64,000 bases of DNA, from contig JAPOXK010000019.1 in the NCBI GenBank assembly GCA_026707145.1, positions 1 to 64,000 on the forward strand, written 5' to 3'. The position numbers and the translations under genes were made by a program. Positions 1 to 9,081 of this stretch are shown one piece after another; positions within the stretch are counted from its first letter, which is position 1; each line of letters opens with the position of its first letter. Source of the DNA: Chloroflexota bacterium (GTDB lineage: Bacteria > Chloroflexota > Dehalococcoidia > Bin125). Below the pieces are notes generated by a model that saw only the letters and a list, made by a program, of their open reading frames with translations, made no database searches and was not told the origin of the DNA.

Positions 1-192
1 GTGGAAGACCCGGCGGACCTTGCACAGTACCTCTTTGAGATGCAGGCACGTCCGGATCGGGCGCGCCTGCGCCGGCCGACGGTGCGCTCGGGCACAGCGA
101 CACCCTGGCAGCCAGCGCAGCAGGCCGCACCGGACGACGGTTCACCGGCGGAGCGGCGCACTGCCGGTGGGCTGATCATCCCAGGCGGCTAG
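1..192 (+). CDS. C-terminal end of an unidentified protein (partial)
   Basis: An open frame enters from the left edge and ends at a TAG at 190-192, so only the last 63 residues are visible. The segment is rich in Arg, Pro and Ala, looks disordered, and ends in a short hydrophobic tail (LIIPGG). No domain is recognisable. It converges on the metallopeptidase gene with a 4-bp overlap of stop codons. It could be the tail of a larger gene or a chance open frame in GC-rich DNA; the tail-to-tail packing mildly favours a real gene. Confidence 0.4.
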   Translation: MEDPADLAQYLFEMQARPDRARLRRPTVRSGTATPWQPAQQAAPDDGSPAERRTAGGLIIPGG

Positions 193-1811
193 GGATCGTC
201 CTTCGGGGCGCGGAACGTCAGGGGCTCGACCTCGTCCGCATCCTCATTCGCCGGGGTGGCACGGGTTGCCTCCCCATCCAACAGCGGCGGGGCGGCGGGG
301 CCGGACGCCGCAGATGCTGGGGGCTGTGGAGAGGCGGGCGTGGCCGAAGGCTCCGTCACTGCGGGAGGCGGACCCGCCCGTCCCACTACCAGGAACAGCA
401 TGAGCAGCCCGAGGACAAGCCCTCCGGCCGCAACGCCCGTCACCACGGCGTCGGTCGGGAAGCCGCCCTCGCCAGAGAAGCTGGCCGGGAAGCGCCGCAT
501 GCCTTGGCGCTCCTCGATCGCAGCGACACGCGCTTCGATCTCTTCCTGCGAGCGTTGTGCGCGGGCCGGTTCGACATCGGCGGGCGCGAGTGTGCCGACA
601 TCCGGCGCCAGATCGACGGGCTCCTCCGGAACGGGGGCCTCGGCCGGTCTCACATCGGCGGGGGCATCCTCGATCACGATCGACTGATCCTCTCCGCGGA
701 CCCGCGGCTCCAGCCCGCGTGCGGCGCGGTACAGGTTCTCGAGGCCGTCCCGATCGACCTCGTACACCTCCATCAGCGCCCTGTCCACCGTGCTGCCTGC
801 CTTGAAGACCGCGTACAGTTCCGCGAATCGCTCCTCACCAAACTCTTCGATCAGGAACGTCACAAGATCGGCCGACTGGCCATAGAAAAGCTCGACGCGC
901 GAGGGATCACCCGGAGCACTGGTCATGCTGCGCAGGCTCAGGAGGTCGTCACCGTCGATCGCGTTGTGGAGAGCAAAACCACGGCGCCGCTCCCAGTCCC
1001 CCTCGGAATAAGTGGCGGTCCCCTCGTCCAACCAAGCCGGCAATCCCCCGATCCCGCCTTCGCCCGCGAAATGCGTCAGCACGTGGGTCAGTTCGTGCAC
1101 GGCGATCCAGGGCGTAGGCGCGAAGACGTGCACGAGGTCCGCCAGCACCCGTGTGCCCAACGAGTCGATGACCATCTCGAACCGCTCACTGCGGACGCGC
1201 TCTACACCGCTCGCATCGGCGAGACTCTCCCACAGGTACAACTTGACGTGGAAGGGCAGCGCGGCGCCCAGCACCCGGGACATCGTGGCCAGGCCCGTTT
1301 CTCCCGCCTCCAACACCTGCTGGGCGGCGTTCTCGCCGCCGTAGTAGTAGACGCTGAGGCCATCACCCTCGATCACCCGCCAGTCGTAGCGGGGATCCTC
1401 GTAGCGGTAGTGCTCGCTCTCGTTCTCGAGGGTCGTGCCGTCCGCGAGCGTGATCTGCCAGCGCCAGATGATATCGGCGCCAACCGGGATGTAGCGGTCT
1501 CCGGCGTTGGTCGTGACCGCAGCCTCCACCCGCACGATCTCTCCTGCCGTGACCTCCGCTGGAATTCGCGTTAGCGGTCCCTCGGGGGGAATCTGATAGA
1601 GCAGTGAGGCTTGCTCGATCTCTTGCGAGCTGTCCACGATGGCGCTGAACATCAGCTCGGTCGGGAAGTTGATCCCGACGGCCCCGTTCGTGATCCCCGG
1701 CCCCTCCTGCGCGCCCAAGGGCCGATCGGCTTCCGCCGCCCACGCCCCAGCTAGGGCCAGCAGCACAGCCAGGAGGGAAAAATGCAACGACTTGCACACC
1801 TGCTGGCTCAT
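189..1811 (-). CDS. Secreted, membrane-anchored zinc metallopeptidase (gluzincin, peptidase MA-like)
   Basis: The product has 540 residues. It begins with a signal peptide (residues 1 to about 26), followed by a beta-rich region. The zinc site is HELTH at about 239-243, with the third ligand Glu in WLDEG about 20 residues later, which is the gluzincin arrangement. A long Pro/Ala/Glu-rich linker follows, then one transmembrane segment near residues 475-498 and an acidic, proline-rich tail. The likely role is extracytoplasmic proteolysis while held on the membrane; the substrate is unknown. The ATG at 1811 is chosen because it forms an ATGA overlap with the prfB stop and begins directly with the signal peptide; an in-frame start 27 bases upstream would add a hydrophilic extension. 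Translation is probably coupled to prfB. Confidence 0.8.
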   Translation of the reverse strand: MSQQVCKSLHFSLLAVLLALAGAWAAEADRPLGAQEGPGITNGAVGINFPTELMFSAIVDSSQEIEQASLLYQIPPEGPLTRIPAEVTAGEIVRVEAAVTTNAGDRYIPVGADIIWRWQITLADGTTLENESEHYRYEDPRYDWRVIEGDGLSVYYYGGENAAQQVLEAGETGLATMSRVLGAALPFHVKLYLWESLADASGVERVRSERFEMVIDSLGTRVLADLVHVFAPTPWIAVHELTHVLTHFAGEGGIGGLPAWLDEGTATYSEGDWERRRGFALHNAIDGDDLLSLRSMTSAPGDPSRVELFYGQSADLVTFLIEEFGEERFAELYAVFKAGSTVDRALMEVYEVDRDGLENLYRAARGLEPRVRGEDQSIVIEDAPADVRPAEAPVPEEPVDLAPDVGTLAPADVEPARAQRSQEEIEARVAAIEERQGMRRFPASFSGEGGFPTDAVVTGVAAGGLVLGLLMLFLVVGRAGPPPAVTEPSATPASPQPPASAASGPAAPPLLDGEATRATPANEDADEVEPLTFRAPKDDP

Positions 1812-2924
1812 GCCTCGCCGTCCGTCCCCAGCTGCCATTGGAGATACGCTTGGAGAAGAGGATCCAGATCGCCGTCGAGGACCTTGACGGGATCGGAGCC
1901 TGCGTAATCCGAGCGCAGATCCTTGACCATCTTATACGGGTGCAAGACGTAAGATCGGATCTGGTTCCCCCATCCCGCCTCCACATGCTCGCCCTTGAGC
2001 AGCGCACGCTCTTGCTCCAGCCGCTCTACCTCGCGCTCCAGCAACCGCGCCTCCAGCACTCGCAATGCGCTCTCCTTATTGCGGCGCAAGGAGCGCTCAT
2101 TCTGACAAACCGTGACGATTCCCGTAGGAAGATGGGTGACCCGCACAGCCGTCGCGTTCTTCTGCACATTCTGGCCCCCGTGCCCGCCAGCGCGGAAGGT
2201 ATCAACGCGCAGGTCCGCCTCGTCGATCGCGACCTCAGCTTCACTCTCCACTTCCGGCATCACTTCCACCAAGGCGAAGGAGGTGTGGCGTGCGTGGGCG
2301 GCATCGAAGGGCGAAAGCCGGACCAGTCGATGCACGCCCCGCTCGCCACGCAGCCAGCCGTAGGCCAGCGGCCCGGCGATCTCGATCGTCGTGCTTTTGA
2401 TCCCCGCTTCGTCGCCGGGCATGACATCGATCACGTTCACAGCGAACGCGCGTTGCGTCGCCCAGCGCAGATACATCCGCTGGAGCATCTCGGCCCAGTC
2501 CTGCGACTCCGTCCCGCCCGCCCCGGCGTGGATGGCGAGCACGGCGCTGCGGTCGTCATAGGGACCGCTGAAGGAAAGCTGGAACTGCAGCGTCTCCAGC
2601 TCCGCCTCCACGTCCTCCACATCCGCCGCGATCTCCGCTATGACGTCAGTGTCTGTCTCCGCGGCGGCAAGCGCGAGCAATTCGGCCGCCTCGGCGAGGC
2701 GTCCTTCGAGGCCGCGCCAGAGATCGACCTTCTCCTTACGAGCAGCGAGGCGCTGGAGCTGAGAGCGTGCGTGCGCAGGGTTATCCCAGAAAGTAAGGGC
2801 AGCAGCCTCGCGCTCGAGTTGGGAAACCTCCGCTTCGACCTGGGGCAGGTCAAAGACGCTCCAAGAGGTCAGTCAAGCGTGCTTGCAAAGCCTCGATACG
2901 ACCGCGCAACTCGTCCACGAACAT
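1808..2924 (-). CDS. prfB: Peptide chain release factor 2, with programmed +1 frameshift
   Basis: This is class I release factor RF2, which reads UAA and UGA and triggers peptidyl-tRNA hydrolysis through the GGQ motif (visible as GGHGGQN in the middle of the protein). It is encoded in two frames. The first runs from ATG at 2924 for 24 codons (MFVDELRGRIEALQ...) to an in-frame TGA at 2852-2850. A +1 slip on CTT then continues as DLPQVEAEV to the stop at 1808, giving 371 residues, the normal RF2 length. The region after the slip contains the family's helical N-terminal domain (FWDNP), which a start inside the second frame would lose. The start lies 30 bp after folD and the gene overlaps the metallopeptidase by ATGA. 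Confidence 0.95.
2849..2864 (-). promoter_or_regulatory. prfB programmed +1 frameshift site
   Basis: The minus-strand sequence reads TTGGAGCGTCTTTGACC. It has a Shine-Dalgarno-like GGAG (2862-2859), three spacer bases (CGT), the slippery codon CTT (2855-2853) and the stop TGA followed by C (2852-2849). This matches the known RF2 autoregulatory element (SD-like stretch, three bases, CUU UGA C): low RF2 slows termination at UGA and favours the shift. Confidence 0.95.
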
Positions 2925-2954
2925 CCCCGTTTCTGCCGCCGAGTCCCTGAGCGG

Positions 2955-3854
2955 CTAGCGCACCGCGCGGCGCTCCCGCGCCGCGCGCACGACATTCGTC
3001 AACAGCATGGTCACCGTCATGGGACCAACCCCACCGGGAACAGGCGTGATGAAGGAGGCCTTAGCACGCACCGACTCGAAATCGACATCCCCCACCAAAC
3101 GGTAGCCACGCGCGCGACTCTCATCGTCGACCCGGTTCACTCCTACGTCGATGACGACGGCGCCGGGGCGCACCATCTCAGCCGTGATGCCGTCCGGCCG
3201 GCCCATCGCCGCGACGAGGATCTCGGCCTGCTGCGTATGCAGGGCGAGGTCCGGGGTGCCTGTATGGCAGACGGTCACCGTCGCGTTCGCCCCCGCCCGC
3301 TTCTGTAGCAGCATCGCGGCCAGCGGCATGCCGACCAGCTTGGAGCGGCCCGCGATCACCACATGCTTGCCGCCGGGGTCGTTACCCGTCCGCACCAGTA
3401 ACTGCTGCACGCCATGCGGGGTAGCCGGCAGGAACCGCGGCGCGCCTTGCAGCAAGTAACCCTGGTTCTCCGGGTGGAGGCCATCGACATCCTTGCGAGG
3501 GTCGATCGCACGCAGCAGCGCCTCGGCGTCGACGCCATCGGGGAGGGGAAGCTGTACGATGATCCCGTCGACCGCTGGATCGGCATTGAGCGTCTCGATC
3601 AGCGCACGTGTCTTCGCCTCGATCTCTGCGGGGACATCGGTCCCCTCCAGCCGATGCACGTCGCCGCGAATCCCGATCTCCGCGCTGGCCCTGGCCTTCG
3701 CCTTCACGTAGGACTGCGAGGCAGGATCCTCGCCGATCAGGATCACGGCCAAGCCGGGAACCACTCCAGCCTCGCGGAGCTTCGCCGCCTGCACAGCGAG
3801 CTCGGCTCGGATCTGTGCACTCACGGCTTTGCCGTCGATCAGTTGAGCTCCCAC
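2955..3854 (-). CDS. folD: Bifunctional methylenetetrahydrofolate dehydrogenase / methenyltetrahydrofolate cyclohydrolase
   Basis: FolD interconverts 5,10-methylene-THF and 10-formyl-THF in cytosolic one-carbon metabolism using NADP. Family landmarks are all present: AQLIDGKAV at the N-terminus, SYVKAKARA (substrate Tyr and catalytic Lys), VDGIIVQLPLP, GRSKLVGMPLA (nucleotide-binding) and ITPVPGGVGPMT at the C-terminus. The GTG at 3854 gives 299 residues and begins where FolD proteins normally begin. An ATG at 3914 would add 20 residues and would reach into the acpS promoter, so I prefer the shorter form, with moderate certainty. It is the first gene of a minus-strand unit with prfB and the metallopeptidase. 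Confidence 0.93.
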   Translation of the reverse strand: MGAQLIDGKAVSAQIRAELAVQAAKLREAGVVPGLAVILIGEDPASQSYVKAKARASAEIGIRGDVHRLEGTDVPAEIEAKTRALIETLNADPAVDGIIVQLPLPDGVDAEALLRAIDPRKDVDGLHPENQGYLLQGAPRFLPATPHGVQQLLVRTGNDPGGKHVVIAGRSKLVGMPLAAMLLQKRAGANATVTVCHTGTPDLALHTQQAEILVAAMGRPDGITAEMVRPGAVVIDVGVNRVDDESRARGYRLVGDVDFESVRAKASFITPVPGGVGPMTVTMLLTNVVRAARERRAVR

Positions 3855-3916
3855 AGGCCCATCGTACGCGGGCCGAGCCCTAGTCACCACGAGCGCCGCC
3901 ACCCCGCCTTGCATGC

Positions 3917-3922
3917 TAGGCT
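3917..3922 (+). promoter_or_regulatory. Putative -10 element of acpS (TAGGCT)
   Basis: TAGGCT lies 8 bases before the acpS ATG, in the short divergent gap with folD. No ribosome binding site precedes the ATG, so the transcript may be nearly leaderless. The same hexamer type recurs before other genes in this window. No clear -35 is seen. Confidence 0.4.
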
Positions 3923-3930
3923 CGCCACCG

Positions 3931-4341
3931 ATGACAGTCGGCGGCACAGGTATCGACTTCATAACGATCGCCCGCGTGAGCGACGTGCTGGCCCGGCACG
4001 GCGAGCGCTTCTTACGCCGGGTCTACACCCCACGCGAGGTGGACTACTGTGGCGGCCGCGTGCCGGAATTAGCGGCCCGCTTCGCCGGGAAAGAAGCGGT
4101 CATGAAGGCGCTGGGAACGGGCGCGCGCGGCGTCGGCTGGCGCGAGATCGAGATCTTGGCGAACGGCCGCGGCAAGCCGCTGGTGCTACTGCACGGGCGG
4201 GCGCTGGCCCGCGCGAACCAACTCCGCCTCTCGGGGGTGGAGATCAGCTTGACCCACGAGGGCGGCACGGCGGCCGCACTCGCTATCGCCAACGCCGAGG
4301 CGCCCTCTCAACCGCTCCCATCCGAGGAGCGCCCAGCGTGA
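3931..4341 (+). CDS. acpS: Holo-[acyl-carrier-protein] synthase
   Basis: AcpS transfers 4'-phosphopantetheine from CoA to the serine of acyl carrier protein, activating it for fatty acid synthesis. The 136-residue protein has the expected small size. It shows the two metal and CoA-binding motifs: GIDFITI near the N-terminus and FAGKEAVMKALG near residues 50-61, plus the ISLTHEGGTAAA C-terminal strand. The start at 3931 gives the standard MTVGGTGID beginning. It diverges from folD and its stop overlaps the next start as GTGA, so it is co-translated with nnr. Location next to fabF fits a fatty-acid synthesis neighbourhood. Confidence 0.93.
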   Translation: MTVGGTGIDFITIARVSDVLARHGERFLRRVYTPREVDYCGGRVPELAARFAGKEAVMKALGTGARGVGWREIEILANGRGKPLVLLHGRALARANQLRLSGVEISLTHEGGTAAALAIANAEAPSQPLPSEERPA

Positions 4342-5960
4342 AGCTGGTCACCAGCGCGCAGATGCAGGACCTGGAAACAGCCGCCGTGGCGGCAGGAACC
4401 AGCCTCGACACACTGATGGCGAACGCCGGCCTCGCCGTCGCCCAAGAAGCCTGGATGCAGCTTGGGCAAGTGGCCGAGCGGCGGATCGTCGTGCTGGTCG
4501 GGCCGGGCAACAACGGCGGCGACGGCTTGGTCGCGGCGCGTCATTTGGCAGAATGGCAAGCGGCCGTGCACTGCTATGCGCTGGCAGCGCGCGACGATGC
4601 ACAGTGGCGATCGACGCTGGACGCAGGTCTTCCCTGCACGAGCGCAGCCGAAGACGATCAGGATCTGGCAACGCTGACGCGCTGGCTGGCCGAGGCCGAA
4701 CTGGTCATCGACGCGCTACTCGGCACGGGCCGCGCGCGGCCGATCGAAGGCCGTCTCGCCGCGGTTCTCGATCGGCTTCAAGAAGCACGCCAGCGGGCCA
4801 CCCCCCCTAAGCTCATCGCGGTCGATCTGCCTACCGGCGTCGACGCGGACAGCGGTGCCGCGGATCCGCTCACGGTGGCCGTCGATGAAACGGTGGTCTT
4901 CGAATGCGCCAAGGTCGGGCTGTACGCGCAGCCCGGCGCGGCGCTGGCCGGGAGCGTGGAAGTCGTCCCCATCGGCATCCCCGCCGATGCGTGCAAGGCG
5001 CTCCCCTACGAGCTCCTCGTCCAGCGCCAAGTCAAGCAACTCCTGCCCGTACGTCCGCTCGACGCACACAAGGGCAGCTTTGGCCGCGTGTTGGTCGTGG
5101 CTGGATCGCGGAACTATCCGGGCGCGGCGTTGCTGGCCGCGGCCGCCGCCTACCAGGTAGGGGCAGGGCTGGTGACGCTGGCGACGCCGGCCTCCCTCGT
5201 CCCAGGGCTGGTGACGAGCACACCGGAGGTGACCTATCTGCCGTTGCCCGAAGAAGCGGAAGCGGGCGTGATCACGATGGAATCCTTGCAACACGTGACA
5301 AAGGCGCTGCCCGCCTACGACGCGCTCGTGGTCGGCTGCGGTCTGGGCACGGCCCCGGCGACGCAGGCCTTCGTGCGGAACCTGCTCAGCCACCGCTCCT
5401 TGGCAAAGCTGCGCGGCGTGATCGTCGACGCCGACGCGCTGAACGCCCTCGCGGGAACACAGTGGCCGAGCGCGGTGGCGGCGCCATTCGTCGTGACGCC
5501 GCATCCGGGAGAGATGGCGCGGCTCACCCAGAGCACGATCCACGCGCTGCAAGGAGAGCGGCTGGCGTGTGCCTTGCGAGAGAGCGCGCGCTGGCAAGGC
5601 ACGGTCGTCCTGAAAGGCGCCAATACGATCGTCGCCGATGGTCAAGGGCGAGCCCGGATCAGTGCAGCAGCGCTGCCGGGGCTCGCGACGGCCGGCACCG
5701 GCGATGTGCTCAGTGGCGCGATCGGAGGCCTGCTGGGCCAAGGACTATCGCCCTTCGACGCGGCCGCGCTCGCGGTCTATCTCCACGCCGACGCGGGAGA
5801 GCGCGCCGTCAAGGACCGTGGATCCGCCGGCATGACGGCCAGCGACGTCTTGGCGCGCCTCGCCCTAGCGAGCCGCACGCTCGCGGGTGAGGAGCCAGCG
5901 GCGATGGGCAGCCTCACCCTGGGTGGATTGCCGGGCCTCACGGCCGGCCCTCCCCCCTAA
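4338..5960 (+). CDS. nnr: Bifunctional NAD(P)H-hydrate epimerase / ADP-dependent NAD(P)H-hydrate dehydratase
   Basis: This enzyme repairs hydrated NADH and NADPH: the N-terminal YjeF_N domain epimerises R- and S-hydrates and the C-terminal ribokinase-like domain dehydrates the S form using ADP. The 540 residues show GPGNNGGDGL at about 55, DALLGTG, and VDLPTGVDADSG for the epimerase. For the kinase-fold half there are HKGSFGRVLVVAGS, VTPHPGEMARL, VLKGANT and TAGTGDVLSG. The GTG start overlaps the acpS stop (GTGA). The two-domain fusion is the usual bacterial form. Confidence 0.94.
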   Translation: MKLVTSAQMQDLETAAVAAGTSLDTLMANAGLAVAQEAWMQLGQVAERRIVVLVGPGNNGGDGLVAARHLAEWQAAVHCYALAARDDAQWRSTLDAGLPCTSAAEDDQDLATLTRWLAEAELVIDALLGTGRARPIEGRLAAVLDRLQEARQRATPPKLIAVDLPTGVDADSGAADPLTVAVDETVVFECAKVGLYAQPGAALAGSVEVVPIGIPADACKALPYELLVQRQVKQLLPVRPLDAHKGSFGRVLVVAGSRNYPGAALLAAAAAYQVGAGLVTLATPASLVPGLVTSTPEVTYLPLPEEAEAGVITMESLQHVTKALPAYDALVVGCGLGTAPATQAFVRNLLSHRSLAKLRGVIVDADALNALAGTQWPSAVAAPFVVTPHPGEMARLTQSTIHALQGERLACALRESARWQGTVVLKGANTIVADGQGRARISAAALPGLATAGTGDVLSGAIGGLLGQGLSPFDAAALAVYLHADAGERAVKDRGSAGMTASDVLARLALASRTLAGEEPAAMGSLTLGGLPGLTAGPPP

Positions 5961-6026
5961 CAAGGGAATCGCCTCGGACCGGCGCGGGTCCCGTCCACTC
6001 GATCCGCCTGATCCGGAGACCCGTCC

Positions 6027-6053
6027 GGTATCATGCCCGGTACGGAAGAGGAG
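6027..6053 (+). promoter_or_regulatory. Putative -10 (TATCAT) and strong RBS deciding the TTG start of fabF
   Basis: GGTATCATGC at 6027-6036 resembles the TAnnnT-TGC -10 pattern seen before other genes here. GGAAGAGGAG at 6044-6053 is a good ribosome binding site placed 7 bases before TTG at 6061, which decides that start over further-upstream in-frame codons. Confidence 0.5.
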
Positions 6054-6060
6054 TCACCGC

Positions 6061-7326
6061 TTGTCGAGTAAGCCCGCCGCTCAGGACGGCCGCCGCATCG
6101 TGGTCACGGGCATGGGTGTGGCAACGCCGGTCGGCATCGGCGTCGCCGCTACCTGGGAAGCGCTGATCAACGGGCGCAGCGGGATCGACACTATTTCCCT
6201 GTTCAACCCCGAGCGGGTGAAGGTGAAGATCGCTGCCGAGGTGGCCAGCTTCGATCCCGAGCAGTTCATGACGCGCAAGCGGGCGCGCCACCTCGATCGC
6301 TACGTCCAGATGGCGATCGCCGCCACCCTGGAAGCGCAAGAGGACGCGGGACTCGTCATCGACGACAGTAACGCGCACCGCGTCGGCGTGATGATCGGGA
6401 CCGGCATCGGCGGCATCACGACCATCGAGAACGGGATCCACGATCTGGTTCAGAAGGGGCCGAACAAGCTCAACCCCTTCATCGTGCCCATGATGCTGCC
6501 CAACATGGGCAGCGGCCAAGTCAGCATCGCGCTGGGCGCTCGCGGTCCCAATATCGCCAGCACCACCGCCTGCTCCAGTGGATCCGATGCCATCGGCATC
6601 GCCATGGCAGCGCTCCAACGCGGCGAAGCCGATGTGATCTTCGCCGGGGGCGCCGAAGCTCCCATCTGCGAGCTGGGCGTCGGCGGATTCCTCGCAGCGC
6701 GAGCCCTCTCGACGCGCAACGACGAGCCACAGAAAGCATCTCGCCCCTTCGACCGCGACCGCGACGGCTTCGTGATGGGTGAAGGGGCCGGTACCTTGGT
6801 GCTGGAGACCGCCGAGCACGCCCGGAGGCGAGGAGGGAGAGTGCTGGCGGAGCTCAGCAGCTACGCCAGCGTTAGCGACGCCTATCACGTGACCCAGCCC
6901 GCTCCCGGAGGCAAGGGCGCGGTGCAGGCGATGCAGACCGCAATCGCGCGAGCAGGAGTGACGCCGGCAGACGTGGACTACCTCAACGCGCACGGTACCT
7001 CCACCCCGTTGAACGACAAGACCGAAACGCTGGCCGTCAAGCAGGTCTTTGGCGAGAGTGCCTACGATCTCCCCATCTCCTCCACGAAGTCGATGATCGG
7101 ACACCTGATGGGCGCCAGTGGAGCGGTGGAAGCGGTCGTCTGCGTCAAGAGCATCACGGAGGGCATCGTCCATCCCACCAGCAACTTGGAGACGCCGGAC
7201 CCAGAGTGCGACCTCGACTACGTGCCACATCAATCCCGGGCCGTCGCCGTGCGCGTTGCCCTCAGTAACTCCATGGGCTTCGGCGGGCACAACGCCTGCT
7301 TGCTCTTCAAGCGCTGGGAGCCCTAG
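6061..7326 (+). CDS. fabF: 3-oxoacyl-[acyl-carrier-protein] synthase II
   Basis: KAS II condenses malonyl-ACP with acyl-ACP in fatty acid elongation. The 421-residue protein has the catalytic triad of the decarboxylating condensing enzymes: Cys at about 171 in TTACSSG, His at about 311 in AHGTST and His at about 347 in GHLMG, plus SNSMGFGGHNA near the end. The start is TTG, supported by the ribosome binding site 7 bases upstream. No other fab genes are adjacent; acpS two genes upstream is the only pathway neighbour. Confidence 0.95.
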   Translation: MSSKPAAQDGRRIVVTGMGVATPVGIGVAATWEALINGRSGIDTISLFNPERVKVKIAAEVASFDPEQFMTRKRARHLDRYVQMAIAATLEAQEDAGLVIDDSNAHRVGVMIGTGIGGITTIENGIHDLVQKGPNKLNPFIVPMMLPNMGSGQVSIALGARGPNIASTTACSSGSDAIGIAMAALQRGEADVIFAGGAEAPICELGVGGFLAARALSTRNDEPQKASRPFDRDRDGFVMGEGAGTLVLETAEHARRRGGRVLAELSSYASVSDAYHVTQPAPGGKGAVQAMQTAIARAGVTPADVDYLNAHGTSTPLNDKTETLAVKQVFGESAYDLPISSTKSMIGHLMGASGAVEAVVCVKSITEGIVHPTSNLETPDPECDLDYVPHQSRAVAVRVALSNSMGFGGHNACLLFKRWEP

Positions 7327-7332
7327 CCCCAG

Positions 7333-9042
7333 ATGGTTCGCACTCGCAGGGACAGCTTTCGGGGGCGTATCTGGAAGATCCCCGAACCGCGCGATCTCGA
7401 ACCGATCCCCGGAACGCCATACCCAGATTTCGTCACCAAGCTGCTGCGTCAGCGGGGCGTGAAGGACCAGCACGCCGCAGCAGTCTTCCTCTTCGACGAG
7501 CCGATCCCAGAACCAGATCCCACCCTCCTCGGCGGCTTCACGGCGGCTCTCGATCGGATCGAAGCCGCGATCCGTCGCGGCGAGACGATGGCGGTCTACG
7601 GCGACTTCGACGTGGACGGGGTGACAGCCACCGTGATCCTGACGGAGGTGATCCGGGACTTGGGCGGCCGAGTCATCCCCTACATCCCCGACCGCTTTCA
7701 AGAAGGCTACGGCGTCCATGACGCGGCCCTTGACCAACTCGATCGCGACGGCGTCAGTCTCGTGATCACCGCCGATTGCGGTCTCTCCTCGCGGGAAGAG
7801 GTCGCGGCCGCTGGGGCACGCGGACAAGAGGTAGTGATCTTCGACCACCACGCGATCCCAACGGCCTTGCCGGCGGCGGCGGCGATCGTGCACCCGGAGC
7901 ACGACAACGCCGGTTACCCCAACACCGCACTCTCGACGGGAGGACTGGCCTACCGGTTCGCGCCAGCCTTAATGGAGCGCTGCGGACGCTCGCCGGAGCC
8001 GACGCGCTGGCTTGACCTCGCGACGCTCAGCACCATCGCGGACGTGATGCCGCTGACGGGCGAGAACCGCGGCATTGTGCGAGAGGGCCTGCGCGCGATC
8101 GCGCGCAGCAGCCGGCCCGGGCTGCGCGCGCTGCGGGAAGTCGCCGGCTACGCGGGCAAGGAGATCGACGTGGAGGCCGTCTCATTTGGCTTGGCCCCGC
8201 GGATCAACGCCGCAGGACGGCTGACTCATGCGATGCGCGCTTTCGATCTTCTGATCGAAACCGACGACGAGCGCGCCCGCGTGCTCGCCAAAGAACTCGA
8301 CGACCGCAACCAGGAGCGGCAGCGGTTAACGGCCGAGGCGCTGGCGCGTGCCCGCGCCCATCTCGCCGACGACGCCCCGGCAGCGCCGATCACGATCATC
8401 GGCGACCCGGAGATCCCGCAGGGCATCGTTGGGCTGGTTGCAGGCCGCCTGGCAGACGAGTACTACCGTCCCGCGGTGGTCTACGAGGAGAAGCCGGATG
8501 CCTGCCGGGGCTCGTGCCGCTCGATCCCGGAATTCAACATCACGGAGGCGCTCAAGAACTGCGGCGAGCTCTTCGAGCGATACGGCGGGCACCGAGCCGC
8601 AGCAGGCTTCACGGCCCGCCCCGAAGCCATGCCGCAGATCCGGGAACGGCTCACGGCCGAAGCGGCGAAGAAGCTGCAGGGCGTGCGGCTGGAGCCCCGC
8701 ATCGAGGTCGATGGGCAGGTACCGTTATCGGCGCTGCGGGGCTCGCAGGTAGCCTGGCTGTCGCGGTTAGGGCCGTTCGGTGCGAACAACCCCGCTCCCG
8801 CCTTCGTCAGCAACAACGTCCTGATCGCGAACGCGCGTCGCATCGGCAACGGGGACGAGCACCTTCGGCTCACACTGCGCGACGGCTCCACCAGCTGGGC
8901 CGCAATCGGCTTCCGCTTGGGCGCATGTCCCGTCCAAGCGGGCGACCGGGTGGACCTAGTCTGGTCCCTGCGGTCGGCCAACGGCGCAGGGGAGAGACGC
9001 GTCGAACTCGAAGTGCAAGACCTCGCGCCGGCGAGCGCCTGA
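7333..9042 (+). CDS. recJ: Single-stranded-DNA-specific 5'-3' exonuclease
   Basis: RecJ degrades ssDNA from the 5' end in recombination and mismatch repair. The 569 residues carry the DHH phosphoesterase motifs: GDFDVDGVTAT at about 90, TADCG near 147 and FDHH near 170. The DHHA1 domain has SIPEFNI and YGGHRAAAGF, and a C-terminal OB-fold follows (LSRLGPFGANNPAP...). The gene starts 6 bp after fabF with no clear ribosome binding site, suggesting translational coupling. The usual small residue in the DHHA1 GSxRS motif is preserved but flanked by two Cys (CRGSCRS), which is a minor oddity. Confidence 0.94.
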   Translation: MVRTRRDSFRGRIWKIPEPRDLEPIPGTPYPDFVTKLLRQRGVKDQHAAAVFLFDEPIPEPDPTLLGGFTAALDRIEAAIRRGETMAVYGDFDVDGVTATVILTEVIRDLGGRVIPYIPDRFQEGYGVHDAALDQLDRDGVSLVITADCGLSSREEVAAAGARGQEVVIFDHHAIPTALPAAAAIVHPEHDNAGYPNTALSTGGLAYRFAPALMERCGRSPEPTRWLDLATLSTIADVMPLTGENRGIVREGLRAIARSSRPGLRALREVAGYAGKEIDVEAVSFGLAPRINAAGRLTHAMRAFDLLIETDDERARVLAKELDDRNQERQRLTAEALARARAHLADDAPAAPITIIGDPEIPQGIVGLVAGRLADEYYRPAVVYEEKPDACRGSCRSIPEFNITEALKNCGELFERYGGHRAAAGFTARPEAMPQIRERLTAEAAKKLQGVRLEPRIEVDGQVPLSALRGSQVAWLSRLGPFGANNPAPAFVSNNVLIANARRIGNGDEHLRLTLRDGSTSWAAIGFRLGACPVQAGDRVDLVWSLRSANGAGERRVELEVQDLAPASA

Positions 9043-9081
9043 GACGTACGCGTGTGCAGCCCACGGCCGCGCGAATTTCGC

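Noticed and set aside
504-1574. Long plus-strand open frame opposite the metallopeptidase
   Set aside because: The minus-strand gene has the signal peptide, HELTH motif and membrane anchor; the plus frame has no domain.
2850-2852. In-frame TGA making prfB look like a pseudogene
   Set aside because: It is the known RF2 slippery stop; CTT, the SD-like GGAG and a continuous reading frame after the shift are all present.
5960-7326. fabF as part of a polyketide or secondary-metabolite cluster
   Set aside because: Single KAS II beside acpS, nnr and recJ, with no other modular enzymes; ordinary fatty acid synthesis is enough.
6031-7902. Long minus-strand open frame (over 600 codons) opposite fabF and recJ
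   Set aside because: It mirrors the high G+C third positions of two well-identified genes on the plus strand and has no family features.
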